Shown here piece by piece: positions 1-12,121 of a stretch of DNA of 64,000 nucleotides. Position 1 is the first letter of the stretch; each line of letters starts with the position of its first letter. The stretch is from Limnephilus marmoratus (Eukaryota; Arthropoda; Insecta; Trichoptera; Limnephilidae): contig OU862918.1 in assembly GCA_917880885.1 (NCBI GenBank), forward strand, positions 30,651,988-30,715,987, read 5' to 3'. Made by a program: the position numbers and the translations under genes. The notes beneath the pieces are model-generated. The model saw only the letters and a program-made list of their open reading frames with translations, was not told the origin of the DNA and searched no databases.

Positions 1-1197
1 TGATTTTCGTTTTTCCTTTTATTTTCGACGTTGCACAATTGTGACAAAAATTTTGATGAATTTCACAGCATTTAAAATAAAAATTACTATGATTTTATTT
101 TAAACCAAGCAGATTCGTTAAAAAATACGGAGAGTCTGAATTCTTATTAAACCAGTTCCAATTTTGGAATGACAAGTAAAATAATTTTCCTACGATAATA
201 TTACATTATTAGGTACTTTACCGCTTGTCTGAATTCTCGAAACAAAGATTGCCAATCATGAACACAACACTTAAATTCTGAGAAAAGGTTCAAAAGTTCG
301 TTTAACCAAATTCGACAAACCTACATCCTAAGAGAATATTTATAATTATTTTTTCCACGTATAGCTTATTTCTTCACAAAAAAAATAATTAATTTCCTGC
401 AAACATTGAATTGCCGTTAGCTCTCCTACAACAGAGGGTTCCACAATTGCACCCACTATCTGATTATTATTACAAAAGAATACGAACATGAAAAGACATT
501 TCTGAAAACCAAAGTCTGAAACACAACGAAGTAAATTTTATTCATCATAACAGTATTATATCCAGGTTAAGTTATTCTCATTGATCCCGAACGTAGCATT
601 ATAATATTTGAATAAGTAAGCATGACAAAATCCATTTAAGAATTTTCCATAAATCAAATATTCATAAGCTCAGGAATTCAATTCGCGGAATTATTACAGA
701 TTTGATTTTTATCATTCCTCCAAGTATTTCCAACCCCTCAATATGTTTTAGGCCAGGGATGGTTTACCTTGCATGGAAACTGAAATTTTGGCCTATGATT
801 TTCATATCGATAGGATTCACATCAAAATTAACCAACTATAATTTAAAAGCCTTGATATAATAATATGTTCGACAAAATTCTGAGTTGTGTGGGTACAAAG
901 TGGCCACATTTAATGTTTTTTCTTATTTAATTAAAAAACAAAAGTGTATTTATTCTTGCTATCTTCAATCATTTTCAACGGTAAATTTTCACTTTTTTTC
1001 TTAATACACAAATAATTACCTACACAAATGTTTAATATAATTCGGTGGTATTTGAGCATCATAATAGTACGACAGTTTAAACTAGAGGTTTCTCAGGAGA
1101 ACATTAAACTTTTATTTCATTAAATTGTTTCTGTGTGTGTACAAAAAATGTAATTTAAAATTATAAAACCTCACCCAAATGACATACAAAGACAAAC
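1..1197. other. AT-rich stretch, nothing recognised
   Basis: No convincing coding frame, RNA gene or repeat was seen. Only short low-complexity A/T runs are present. Confidence 0.5.
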
Positions 1198-1378
1198 ATG
1201 AGGCGCCAGAGACACAAGAGACACAGGAGACGTGAGAGACCCAAGAGACACAAGGGACACAGGAGATACATGAGACACAGGAGACCCAGGAGACACAAGA
1301 GACAGAAGAGGCAAAAGAGACACAAGGAATACAAGATTGACAAGATACACAAGATACACAAGAGACACAAGAGATACC
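1198..1378 (+). repeat. 9-bp minisatellite, unit GAGACACAA
   Basis: About 20 imperfect tandem copies of a 9-mer close to GAGACACAA, with variants such as GAGACCCAG and GATACACAA. Because 9 is a multiple of 3, all three frames on each strand stay open here, giving low-complexity ORFs (Arg/His-rich on plus, Leu/Cys-rich on minus) that I do not regard as genes. Confidence 0.85.
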
Positions 1379-1389
1379 TAATATTATAA

Positions 1390-3890
1390 TTAGCTTTGGA
1401 AAAGGATAATTAAATAAATGCGCAGTTTAACGGTGATATTAGTCTTTATTTTGGGTACAATACATTTGCAAGTAGGACACGTAAATATAGCAAATCAACA
1501 ATTAACAGCAATAAAGTGAAATAAACTTTAGCAATATATTTTATGGGTTCACTGAGAAACAGGTTACACCTGTGTCGGTCCTCCCAAAGGAAACCTAATT
1601 GTTCTCTTAACCCTCCGTTTTAACTGAGGTTTCAACGATTATTTTCTCCCTCTGGTTTAGCTGATCTCCGAAAATGACGGTTTACGAAGCATCTTTTGGG
1701 ACAGTCCTGTCAGAGGTTTACTTGAAGTAGCGCGGTAAGCACGGGAAGTAACTTGTTCTCCAGCGTTAAAACTTGACCTTTTCTCGGTCATCGCAACTGC
1801 AATACCCCTTCGATCACATTTGTAAGCTTGAGCGGCTGGGTGAAAAAGGAACCAATAGCATCTCTCATCCTAATTAGTAACCGACAAAGCAATGCGGGAA
1901 TGAGAAAGAATTCGAAGTGCCAATCAATATACGCTTGGAATCTGCATAACAAGTAGGTGATTTGTTACAACTAATTTTAATTTTACATGTAAATTGAAAC
2001 TGAAGTTTCACTGGTTTATTTAGTTTGGTGGATCATTTCTGTGTAAAATAGAGTCATCATAGTTGAGTTATTAATGAAGGAGATGAGATCTTATGTTATT
2101 AAAATAGAATTAGTATTTTTGAAGTTATCGTGTATTCACCAAAGATCACAGAGTTATTTCGTCAATAATCAACTAGTCTTCGCAACAAAAAACATGATTG
2201 TTACGATTTTTATCGGATGTTTTTATTAAATAGCATCAATTGCATATATGCCGTGCCGTAGAAATTTCGATACATATTTGCAGTGATAGATATTTATTTT
2301 ATTAAAAACGGTGACCGGACAACTCAACAAAATTCCTTAAAACTCTTTAAAAATGTCTTTAAAAGTGATTCATAAAACTAGCTAATATAGGTTAGGTTAG
2401 GTGCTATTTTTTCTTCCCTTCTAATGATTTTATAAAGTAGTGGTGAAAGGACACCTTTTTGAGTTTCATGGAACCATTGAAATCATAACACAAAAAATGT
2501 AGCTATTTCACCATCTTTGGTAATATCTACTATCTACTTATTATTTATTCGAATTAACATTTTCTGTTGCTGGCAAATTCTACTGCATACACCTCTGTAA
2601 CGTTTTTTAATCAATGTATTCAACGAAAATACACAAAAACAAATTAATATGTACTATAATTAAATAAAATAGTAATACAAATAAAGTTTTATTCGTAAAA
2701 TTACAACAACTTTTCCAGTCAAGTTATGAAATCAAAAATTCAGTTATTATATTTTGGCTGTCTGCTGCTCGAAAATTCTTTTTATTGCAAATTGAATTTT
2801 TACCTGGCAAAACGAATTTCAACAATAAAAATGTTCCCATACCAATATTTTGTCATGAAATTTCCAACAAGCTAAAAAATACGAATATTGTGATGTACCT
2901 AATATTTCGTTTTCTTTTGAAGTTGAATTCCATATAATTAGAAAAAATATATTCACTCTCAAATATCTTGAAATAAATATGTCAATAATTGTTTTTTGCT
3001 AAGAAGATTTGATGCGTCAACATTATCTTTGTGACCTATAACATATTTTGTGAATTATATTAAATTCCCTGTGATGTAAAGAGATCTACAATATCCCAGA
3101 AGTTTTTTTTTATTTTGTTTGAGCAGTGCCCAACTTCTAACGTTTTAATTTAAAAATTAATCTGTTTTTCAAGTGAAAAGTACTTACATATGATGCGATA
3201 CATAACTAAAAATACTACTTCTTTCAAAAGTTTTGCTGTAAAGTAAAACATTAATAATCTTTATTACAACAACGGCTAGACGCAAAATTAACAGTGCATT
3301 ATTTAAAATTTAAGAATGAATAAATTATCCAACTTGTGTTCATTTCTTCATATTACGAATAACAGCAAAAGCGTTGTACGACCATTTCAGCAGCTGTAAA
3401 AGATTAAAATAATCATTTGAACCTTCGATAAATTATTAATAAGTTCATATTAAATTTAACATTCCGACCATCGTTAGCGATAGTTCCGAAATGCAAATAA
3501 AACAGCAAAAATGTACTAACTCAAGGGAGATAACATCCCTCGCCTTTGTTAGGCCTACATCATTATGCTTCCTACTCCAGTAAAAAACTTTCCTTTTGGG
3601 TGAATGCCAAATTTTATCTTGTTTAATAGGGGGATACACTATAAACTAGCCATGGGTTATATGAATGTATGCAAAAGGTTGCTACCAAAATACGTGTGAA
3701 TTTGTTTCATGTTATACAGTATACATTATACTTTTGGTATTTTACTACGCCATTCGTGTGGGCAAGAATCCGACTAGGCTAACTCACAAAAAACTAATTA
3801 GATGTATTATTTGTATTAAAAACAATTTTTTGTCAGGGCCGAACATAAGCTTTACTAAAACATATTAGTTTCTTAATGAAATAATTAAAA
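1390..3890. other. AT-rich stretch, nothing recognised
   Basis: A moderately GC-richer patch at about 1550-1900 has no open frame longer than background. Two adjacent GGTTA units at about 2389 are too short to be a telomeric tract. No gene or repeat copy shared with the rest of the window was found. Confidence 0.4.
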
Positions 3891-3924
3891 ACACTTTGTT
3901 ATTACCACGATAATCTTTATTTAA

Positions 3925-3966
3925 AAAATCAACTTGTTTCGAGGACGATGTTCTCTTCATCAGGAC
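3925..3966 (-). other. CTGATGA / CGAAAC hairpin motif, single copy
   Basis: On the minus strand the order is CTGATGA, then a segment able to form a short GAG/CTC stem, then CGAAAC, followed about 15 nt later by AATAAAG. The same arrangement recurs near 10.08, 12.53, 12.87, 14.6 and 26.26 kb. It resembles the conserved boxes of hammerhead ribozymes known from Penelope-like elements. Stem II is poorly paired here and no cleavage site was identified, so this is a resemblance only. Confidence 0.3.
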
Positions 3967-4518
3967 ATTATATGTACTAAAACTAAATGACCAAATATAG
4001 AAAGACAGGCATGGGTAGAAAATGAAAGTAGTGGGGGAGGAGAGAGGTGGAAAGGGGAGGTGCTTATATTAATATTAGTTTCTTATACTGCGTTATTAAT
4101 TATCTCAAAAATGACTAATAATTGTGGGTTAAACAGGTATGGTTCCCAGCCACATCCACACATCAATTGAATCTAAATGTTTATTCTGAGAAATTTCCCT
4201 ATTTTATTTGAAAATTATGAAAAACATTATAACTCTTGTCCATTTTACGAAAAATTACCCCTTGTCAGCATTAGCTACATATCTCCTATCTACTCCCAAA
4301 CCCCAAACAAATTATAAAATTTTTTTGACAGGCATTCATTTCAACAGAAATCAAAAACGTTAAATCATTAAAAGATACAAAAACAGTTTTCTTCTTTTCT
4401 CGGTCAAACTGTGGATTGCTACAATGACCCCTGAATAATGAATATCAATAAAGTTTTAGAATATTATACTAACGGCAATAATAAAAGCAGTTGTCAATAA
4501 AATTGAAATGAATTGGAA

Positions 4519-4660
4519 CAACTTGTAAAAAGCGCTCTTTTGCAGTAGTTTTTACAAGTTGGTGAATAAAAATTGTTCTTAATAAAATAAAATACTTTTT
4601 TGTTTGAAACCACGAGAGAAATCTCGTGGTTTTAAACAAAAAGGTATTTTATTTTATTAA
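4519..4660. repeat. Two adjacent inverted repeats (hairpins)
   Basis: The first hairpin has arms 4519-4531 (CAACTTGTAAAAA) and 4549-4561. The second is a near-perfect palindrome at 4579-4660 with arms of about 38 bp, containing ACCACGAGA and its complement around a short GAAA centre. It may be a small foldback MITE. No target-site duplication was identified. Confidence 0.6.
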
Positions 4661-6024
4661 AAATGTCAAACCACAAAGTGATTGCTTTCTACAATAATAA
4701 AAATTGTTCTCACCCTAGTCAGTAAACAATAAACATGCACGTTAATTGCTCAGTTCAACGTAGCGTTTGACTACAGCCGCATTTGGAAAAAACTATTATG
4801 CATTGTCACCTTTTGCTAGCTGAAAATGCATTTGTTAACCCCCTGGAAGGATGAATATGATCAAAGACTAATGAGAATAATTAATTCATTCGTTTTCAGT
4901 AAAATTACTAACTGTTCTATTTTTTATTGCCATATTGCTTAGGATAAAGTCGAACCTATCAAAGACTTCTCATGATAAACCTGTTCGTAAGAGTTATGTA
5001 GTTCGATTTCCAGTATGATTTTATGTCATAGGAAATACATGAAGTGAATTATTTTGAATAGTTTTCTTCCATAGAAAGAGATTTAATAAACAACAAAATT
5101 GAAATACAAAAAACACCCCTAGATGTGGATTCGAGGGACCTTTTGCCATAATAAATATAAGGGCTTACCCACGCTGTATCTTGTCACTTGTCACTTATAT
5201 TATTTTACCACAACACTATTATAGACGCGGGCTCAAAATAATAGGAAACCTTACTGATATAGTCAACAAAATTTTTATGTCATGGGTCAAGGACAATAAA
5301 GTTTATGTCTCTGACATAGAGATCGCTTGATGTTGTTATAAAATGAATGTTTAATATTAGGTTTAAAACCATTTTATTTTTCATTGTATGATGCGTGTAG
5401 CTGATCCTTAGTTATTATTCAGTTATCATTAAATTTCTATCTTTACTGCCAGTTAAATGTGTAATTTTAGTACCAAGCGCCTGATATCCATTTAGTATAA
5501 ACTTTGATAAGTGGCACACGTTCTTGTTGTTATAATTTCATACAAAATTATGGAATTTCCGTGATACTCCTGCGGCCTGATATTATAATACATTACCCAC
5601 GTAATTGTTATGACTCTAGTACCGGGTGAACATATTTAACTACTTACCAGTGACGTGCGATACATGAGCGGTAATTAATAATTTAATGAAATTATGGCAA
5701 GGTACTGTTTAACGCACAATATATTTTATGACTGGCAATTGGAAAGCTGGTCACACCAGACAAGCAATACAGTTCCAATTTCTACCACCAAAATCATTCT
5801 CGTCCAAAGTGTCCTTGTGTGTACATCTATCAGATTTAGCCTCGCAACTTTCTGTGACTTAATTTTGTGTCACATCATTGAATTATTCAATAATTTTAAA
5901 ATAAAGTAAATCTCTGTATAATATAATCCACCTTATTATTTAACTCCCGTAACACGTCATATGAAAGTGTTGATTTGGTTAGATTGATACTTCCAAAAAA
6001 TATTAAGTTAATACCCTCAACAAC
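4661..6024. other. AT-rich stretch, nothing recognised
   Basis: Short ORFs only, for example 5694-5909 on plus. None shows a recognisable domain, and they sit in sequence of background composition. Confidence 0.4.
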
Positions 6025-6245
6025 CTCCACACAGGAAGGCCTGAGAAAAATAATTCCCCTCGGGGTCTATGTCATCTTTGAAAATACTGTGTGGAGGGTC
6101 TTTATAGAAAAGGAAGGAGAGGAATTTTTGGAAAGGAAAAAGGATTGGTAGGGATCTGAGGTCAGTGTGTCCAGGAGTAACGAACATATCCAACCCTCCC
6201 ACTGCGGTGCAAGGCGATTTTCCAAGAGAGTACTGCTGGAGAGTA
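6025..6245 (-). mobile_element. Repeat family B, 3' fragment
   Basis: Begins with the complement of the family's 3' hairpin (CTCCACACAGG... and TGTGTGGAGGG) and runs into its middle section (AGTGTGTCCAGGAGT..., GCGGTGCAAGGCGATTTTCC). The 5' half is missing. About a dozen copies of this family occur in the window. The copy at 11090-11564 is the most complete. Confidence 0.75.
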
Positions 6246-6668
6246 CCTACAAATCCTTTATGAAGTTTTTGTCACAAATACCAGTTGCAACCTTTTCACT
6301 CTTACGTGGTCTAGACTCATCAATCTTCGAAAGGAGAAAGGGCATTTATTTGATGTTGAAAATATCATATCTTTTATAAAAAATAGACTTTCGAAAATAG
6401 ATGGGAATAGAAGTGACAGTTCATAAGTTCATTCATTCGTTTTTATAGAACAATGAATGGCACATTTAATGATATTGGGAAGGGCAGACGAAATTGTTTT
6501 AACAAAAGCCACTAGAGAAAAAATACGCATTCATTACGTATACATAGCAAATAAAATTACTAAACCACCGAACATAGAAGTGTCTTCAATGGATTAGAAT
6601 TTTCATGCTAACTGAACTTTTAAATGTTTTTATTGTTGAATGTAATGAAACCTAATACCTGATGTTAA

Positions 6669-7011
6669 GGGACGAACTTGACTCACTTTAACCAGTGATT
6701 CCTGACATTATTTGGGGTAAAAAATTTAATGAAATTTCTGTCTTCGGTGACTTTTTGGATGTCTTTTCCAATTTTTTTTTTCTTCAAAATCAAACAAAAA
6801 AAAACTCTTCGACATGTCGTCATTGATCACTCTTCCGACCAATCCCTCACTCCGCCCCTAACAGTCGAATGTCTTCTGTTTTGTTTTTTGTTTTTAGTTC
6901 AACCAAAAAAAAAACAAATCAAAAATGTCACCGGAGACCAAAATTTCATTTACATTATTTCTTACTCCAAATAATGTCGGAGTCATTGGTTACAGAAGTC
7001 AAGTACGTCCC
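6669..7011. mobile_element. Non-autonomous DNA element, ~100-bp TIRs, TTAA flanks
   Basis: The left end GGGACGAACTTGACT and the right end, read in reverse, GGGACGTACTTGACT start inverted repeats of about 100 bp. Perfect TTAA lies on both sides (6665-6668 and 7012-7015). TTAA duplication is the hallmark of piggyBac-type insertion, but piggyBac ends normally begin CCY, so superfamily assignment is open. The interior is two further poly-T/poly-A inverted arms with no coding capacity. Confidence 0.75.
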
Positions 7012-7029
7012 TTAAAACCCTGTATAGAT

Positions 7030-7299
7030 TCTGTGGAGGGTCGTAAGGAAGAGAGAAGTGAACACGTGGAACTATTTCGGGACGGTTTTAAATAGTCTTC
7101 TTCTTTCGTATGGTGGGGGTCAGAGTCTGGTCAGGGTCTGCGAGCTAAAGCCCTCAGTCTAGGGCCTCAGGCGTTGCCCTGTGGACTTCATCAATCCCGC
7201 CGGGGAATGAATGGAGCGGGCATTCGTTGACCACGAGTTCAGTGGTCTGCATCGCGCTGCATTCACACATCGCCGACCCTAAATAGTAGAAAACGGCTA
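7030..7299. other. GC-richer unidentified segment
   Basis: A block of clearly higher GC than its surroundings lies between the TTAA element and the SINE poly-A tail. It has no long ORF and no second copy in the window. It may be an unrecognised repeat fragment. Confidence 0.25.
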
Positions 7300-7730
7300 T
7301 TTTTTTTTTTTTTTTTTTTTTTTACAGTGAATACCGCACAAGAATCTCAACTGCTCCCGTCTGGAGCCAGTGAGACTATGGCATCCCCAATTGGGGTATG
7401 TTGTGAGGCTGAAGGGTAGTGGGGAGGGGAAGGAGGTGGGGAAGAGGAAGGTTGGGAAGTACCTGGCTATTCAGATCTGGTCACCAAACACGGCTAAAGC
7501 CATTCTCAAGCAACGTTTCAATTCTGAATGGTGGTCTTACACCAGGGCGATACTAATAGTATCTTCCACTCTGGAACATGCCGCAAATATACTATATATT
7601 ATTTTAAATGAATTACTTGTGAAATAACACAAATTAATCAAATAAAATTTATTTGCGCATGCCGGGTTCGAACCCGCGACCTCCGGAATGTGAGTCAAGA
7701 GTCTTAGCCACTGGACTACGGAGGTCGTCG
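7300..7730 (-). mobile_element. SINE-A, full-length tRNA-derived SINE
   Basis: Read on the minus strand, a tRNA-like head (7655-7727) carries a match to RNA polymerase III box A (TAGTCCAGTGG) and a perfect box B (GGTTCGAACCC). It is followed by a unique body ending GTGCGGTATTCACTGTAAA and a 24-nt poly-A tail (7300-7323 as T on plus). This is the classic layout of a tRNA-derived SINE moved in trans by a LINE. It is the best reference copy; other copies are at 20200, 48105, 49869, 61078 and 63331. No clean target duplication was seen. Confidence 0.85.
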
Positions 7731-7880
7731 AAAGCTATACGCTATACCTCGAACATAACCATAGGTCACAGGAAAGCATTTGTCATTTGCCTTTGCCGTT
7801 ATCGTCAACAGATCATCAAAAATACACGCTATATAATACGGAACAATTATACCTAATAAACGTTCCCCATCTGAAATAAA

Positions 7881-8364
7881 CGAACTAACCATCACGCCTT
7901 TTCCCCGCAGGGGTAGGCAGAGAGGAAGGACTGCCAAACAAATCAGTCTTGGCATACACTCCTTGCCTCATTCACATTCATACATCGTATCTTCTTTTCT
8001 ATTAATCTACTCTTCTATTAATCTGTCTCTTGACATGGCCCGATTCAAGTATATGGTTCTTCTAATCGTGTTGTGTTTTCCTCCGGCGCCCCCGATTTCA
8101 TCTACCATTCACATTTGCCCCAAATATTTTACTTATAATTATTTCTTCGTTCATTTGCTGTACTTGCCCAAACCATCTGATGGTCTCTTAATATCACCCA
8201 TTACGCTTACATCAGCCATATTTTGAGGATCCCCACATTTCTCGCACGATCACAGATACATCCTTCCCCTGCCAGTTCGATGCCTCGCTTCCATTCATAG
8301 GGGTTGTTCCTAGTCCTCCAATGTACACTGCCAGCTTCGCTTCTTTGGACAAGTTTTGTTAACT
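7881..8364 (-). pseudogene. RTE-type LINE, 3' fragment
   Basis: Homologous to the 3' end of the better RTE copy at 57826-58890, including the end motif GGCGTGATGGTTAGTT on the minus strand. Frameshifts and stops break the reading frame. The 5' side is truncated near 8364, the usual result of incomplete reverse transcription. Confidence 0.75.
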
Positions 8365-9345
8365 CCAACCGCGGACTAAATACATACTAAAGTATTTTTA
8401 AACAACATTTTAATTATAAAACGAAATAAACATGCTACATTTCAACATGTTACGTAAAACATTGACAGATGACAGATGTCAAATGAAGAAAATGGGTGCC
8501 AAAATAGAACACGACCTTTGATTCGTTACGATGCACGGGGATAAGAGTAACCTTGCGGCCAACCTTTGCTATTTAACGCTTATGCCCGACCACCAAACAA
8601 GATAGGTAATTCCCAATTAAGTGGTACTCACTGCTGTTATGTCTTTTGGCTTGGTTTCCATTTGGTGACAGTCACAGATATGTCCATAAGCGCTCGATAA
8701 TTGGGGTTATTTTATAATCAACGATAGAGATCTGAGTCACGAGTCGATTCACATAAGATGTTCACACAAAGATAATAATACGATAGGATTTACATTTTAT
8801 GTAACGATAAGATAAATAACACTTCGACGTAGAGCGAAATGTCACGATACGATGATGGTTAGCAACGGACTGGCAATATTGCGGTACTTGACACCTGTCT
8901 ACCACGTAGATAGATTCTTCCGATCCTGTATGCCAATCGGAGCACAAAACGAATGAAATCCATCAGCGTTATGAAATAAACTTCTTTCATACCGAATCCA
9001 TATGAAAATACTAATCATATGGAAAATGTATGAAAAATAGGTAGCGTAAAACGACCATTATAGCATGACTGAAATTACACTTTCCCGCACGCCATTGCCA
9101 CTACAGCAGGACTAACAAGCTTTTGAATCTACATGTTAAACCTTAATGACGTCACTTCAATGCCAGACCTTTCCCGGTCAGCTTAAATATTTTAATAATG
9201 CCTCACTTTGTTTGGATGGGACATTAGCAAATAACATAATTAAACAACACGTTCACGGCAACTTTCAAAGCTTTTGATAATACATTTTAAGATAATATTT
9301 TGAGAAAGTAAATAATCGATCTAACAGTTTAATTTTAAATGATCT
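8365..9345. other. AT-rich stretch, nothing recognised
   Basis: No coding frame, tRNA or repeat member was recognised. Confidence 0.4.
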
Positions 9346-9349
9346 TGCT

Positions 9350-9408
9350 GGTACGTTTTTGGATTTCACGGCCAAAAATATTTGTTTTTGGGGTATTATG
9401 CCGAGTTG
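9350..9408 (-). mobile_element. Fragment of the 14.5-kb foldback family (outer arm)
   Basis: Contains GGGGTATTATGCC followed by GTTGCGCTA, and flanking sequence matching the complement of 14641-14720. It breaks off at 9408. With 10066-10175 it may be the remains of one foldback element split by later sequence, including a family B copy. Confidence 0.6.
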
Positions 9409-9714
9409 CGCTATATCCCCATATTCGGAAATGGGAAGATTGACGTTAATACTCAGTTGTATTAAGCAGCTATACCTATACTACATGTGATGCCATTGCC
9501 TGTCTCGGTTATTTTGTACCGGTGACTAGCGATCACTAGATGACAGTGAATTCGAGGAACAGGCTTTTTTGGTTCCTATTGGAGCACGCCTGATTATGGA
9601 GGCAATTGAAAGTATTTTGAAGTATACTATAATATCGGCTCGTAGTGGAGTGGAGCTGGCAACACGGTATCGCTTCTAAGTACATAAGCAACCGGTAAAG
9701 CGGTACCCATTCCC

Positions 9715-10058
9715 GACTCCAATTTGGGAGGCGGGAATGGGTACCGCCGCCCCGGGAACCTTAATTGGATAACCAACACCTCTGCCACAGGTCACCCCAA
9801 GTGGTTCGCTACGTTTGGTGATTTAGCAGGGGTGCCCGGGTTCATGGGGTGAGGTTTGTCTAGGTCTTGGAGGCGGATGACTAGGACACACTGAACCCTA
9901 GATTCCTACCCACCCCTTAAACCCTTTTCCTTCCCAGAATTCTCCTCTCCTTCCTGTCCTTAAAAAACCCTCCACACAGCATCCCCAAAGATGACATAGG
10001 CCCTGAGGGAAATTATTTTCCTCAGGGCCTCCTGTGTGGAGCTCATGTAAAAAAAAAG
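9715..10058 (+). mobile_element. Repeat family B, internally deleted copy with poly-A
   Basis: Has the family 5' end (CCAATTTGGGAGGCGGG, GGTACCGCCGCCCCGGGAA), an internal deletion of roughly 130 bp after GGCGGATG, and an intact 3' end. The 3' end is a two-tier hairpin: outer arms CTCCACACAG and CTGTGTGGAG, inner arms GGCCCTGAGG and CCTCAGGGCC, then a 9-nt A tail. The poly-A tail suggests retroposition. No clear tRNA-type promoter was seen. Confidence 0.8.
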
Positions 10059-10065
10059 CATACAT

Positions 10066-10175
10066 TTCACCACTAACAATTACACATCTGCCCTGATGAT
10101 GGACACTGTAACGCAGTTCGAAATGTTGGCTAAAAAGGAGGTAGCGCAATACGGCATAACACGATAACGAAAAAA
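10066..10175 (+). mobile_element. Fragment of the 14.5-kb foldback family (inner arm)
   Basis: Matches the right arm of 14468-14681: CATCTGCCCTGATGATGG, a hairpin (ACTG/CAGT), then CGAAATGTTGGCTAAA and GGAGGTAGCGCAA. It carries the recurrent CTGATGA...CGAAA motif. Confidence 0.6.
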
Positions 10176-10699
10176 ATAACGAAAAAAGAAACATCTTGTT
10201 GGTGAAAATTAAACGGTTCTATAATTATAACTTTGCATTGCAACATTGTTAGTTGCGGACACAAATAAATACATATTATTTAAAAAAAGGTGGTCTGCAC
10301 AAAGTTAAATGGGTTAATTTAAAGCCTTTTTTTAAATTTCATCTGAGGAGAAGCATAAATGAAATGTCGCTGAAACATTTCATATGCTTACTTTTGACAT
10401 TTCCTAAAGATTTTCACATAACATATATAAAAGGAAACACGGGTAATAATGTCTCAAGTTTGTTCCTTTCCCGCTGCGACACAAAAGCTCGGCTATAAAT
10501 GGAGACAGCGGGATATAAAAAAGTGAAATGCCGTCCGGCTAACAATAAACTACAAAGCCCAATGCATTTAGTTATTTCAGTAGAAAGCCAAGTTGTCGAA
10601 TGGCGAAGAATAAAGTGATGGGCCAATCGCGATTAAAGTCCGCCCAAACGATGAAATAGAAAAATAAAAATTGGCATTGAAAAAGACAGATATTTATTT

Positions 10700-10833
10700 C
10701 AATGTATGATGTGTGAGAAATGTGGATATTCGCAAAGAATGTAAGGCTGATGTAAGCATAATGAGTAAGATTAAGAAAGGGACCCTCAGATGGTTTGGGC
10801 ATGAAGAGCGAATGAACGAAGAAAGTAGTGTAA
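10700..10833 (+). pseudogene. RTE-type LINE, left half of an interrupted copy
   Basis: Encodes the segment upstream of and including the conserved KIKKGTLRWFGH motif of the RTE C-terminal region, in the same frame as the copy at 57838-58140. It is cut at 10833 by the Harbinger element and resumes at 12122. The left end at about 10700 is a 5' truncation. Confidence 0.85.
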
Positions 10834-11089
10834 AGGTGCGATTCCGTGCCACGCGGCAGACGGCAGACGGCAGCAGCAGACGTCGACTGCCGAGTGCCGC
10901 CGACGGCAGACGGCACGGCATGTAGGTTCCAAAGTCGACGGCAGTGACGGCATTGCAGTTGGGTTCACTACATTACCATATTTTATTCTATTTTAATTAT
11001 AAAAATTATGAATAATAAAATGCTGCAAGTGTTATTGCAAGAAGAAGTAGACGACGATGATTTATTATTGTATTATTATTCAAGCACGA

Positions 11090-11564
11090 CTTCCAATTTG
11101 GGAGGCGGGTATGGGTACCGCCGCCCCGGAAACCATTTATTGGACAACCAACATCCCTGCCACAGGTCACCCCAAGTGGTTCGCTACGTTTGGTGACTTA
11201 GCAGGATGCCCGGGTTCATGGGATGAGGTTTGTCTAGGTCTTGGTGGCGGATACGTTTGCCCAACCACTGCGCGGCGGGCAAGATCGAAGAAGACTGAAT
11301 GAAGGGGCCCTTTGACCTCTCCAGCCGGATTCTTCCGACCCTTCGCCTTGCACCGCAGTGTGAGGAATAGATTCAGACGTCCGTCACTCCTGGCCACACT
11401 GACCCCCAGATTCCTACCCACCTCTCATACCGTTTTCCTTCCCATTTCTTCTTCTCCTTCCTTTCCCTTAAAAAACCCTCCACACAGCATCCTCAAAGAT
11501 GATATAGGCCCCTAGGGAAATTGTTTTCCTCGGTGCCTCCTGTGTGGAGCTAATGTAAAAAAAA
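11090..11564 (+). mobile_element. Repeat family B, near full-length copy
   Basis: Most complete member, about 475 bp: 5' end CCAATTTGGGAGGCGGGTAT, GGTACCGCCGCCCC, middle section with GGTCACCCCAAGTGGTTCGC, then the 3' two-tier hairpin and an 8-nt A run. It is inserted within the Harbinger element and so is younger than it. Open frames across it are shared by every copy and are by-products. Confidence 0.85.
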
Positions 11565-11584
11565 GGAGAAAGCCTGTTCTGCCA

Positions 11585-11791
11585 ATGTACTTAAACAGAC
11601 TGAAAGAAGGCGCTTATGAAACTTTCATAAAAAGAAACCTAAATGAGAGTGATCACATTTTCAGAAGTTATTGCCGTTTAAATAAAAACCTGTTTAATTT
11701 TGTAATCTCTTTAATTTATAATGATCTTGCCCCAAAAACAAGGCAAAACACAATATCGCCAGAAGAAAAATTATTCTTGACATTAAGGTAA
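11585..11791 (+). pseudogene. PIF/Harbinger nuclease (HARBI1-like), N-terminal fragment
   Basis: A 68-residue open frame with the order typical of the N-terminus of Harbinger transposases: a GAYETFIKRNL-like start, F-R-S-Y-C-R-L-N-K-N-L-F, and the family signature SPEEKLFLTLR. The frame ends exactly at GGTAAGC, a good splice donor, as in multi-exon Harbinger genes. The rest of the transposase, including the DDE domain, is missing before the right terminal repeat, so the element cannot move itself. Family placement rests on the SPEEKL-LTLR motif and on the flanking TWA duplication. Confidence 0.75.
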
Positions 11792-12121
11792 GCAAATTAA
11801 AATTATGTTGTAATGAATAACATAGAAGAAAGGACGAGTTGTTTCACAGAATTTGAACAATTCATCTAATTTTAAAGTTTATTTTCTAGAGAAGTCGAAG
11901 GCAAGTGCACTATGTTTGCACTCGAGTGCCGTCTGCCGCTACGCGTCAGTTATCGACTACAAGTGTCGCGCGCCAATTGCAGTGGTGTGTCGGAAACGGT
12001 CCAATACAAGTTCATACAGTTAAGTAGTGCCGTCTGCCGTCGACGGCACTGCAGTCGACGTCTGCTGCTGCCGTCTGCCGTCTGCCGTCTGCCGTCTGCC
12101 GCGTGGCACGGAATCGCACCT

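Larger units (their letters stand above)
10834..12121 (+). mobile_element. PIF/Harbinger DNA transposon, deleted, TAA target site
   Basis: Terminal inverted repeats start AGGTGCGATTCCGTGCC on both ends and continue into repeated CGGCAGA heptamers and CAGCAG. The RTE copy it entered shows the empty site: elsewhere the same coding segment reads straight through, and here it is split by the element with TAA on the left (10831-10833) and TTA on the right (12122-12124), a 3-bp TWA duplication with one later change. TWA duplication and an internal Harbinger nuclease fragment fix the superfamily. A family B copy lies inside it. Confidence 0.88.

Noticed and set aside
1161..1389. Leu/Cys-rich and Arg/His-rich ORFs on both strands
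   Set aside because: All are products of a 9-bp tandem repeat, whose period keeps frames open.
2385..2402. Telomeric TTAGG tract
   Set aside because: Only about two tandem units; not distinguishable from chance.
11057..11515. Several 60-90-codon ORFs in family B copies (also at 13043, 19261, 45793, 50209, 51172)
   Set aside because: They recur in each copy on both strands with frameshifts between copies and no third-position pattern, so they are repeat artefacts.
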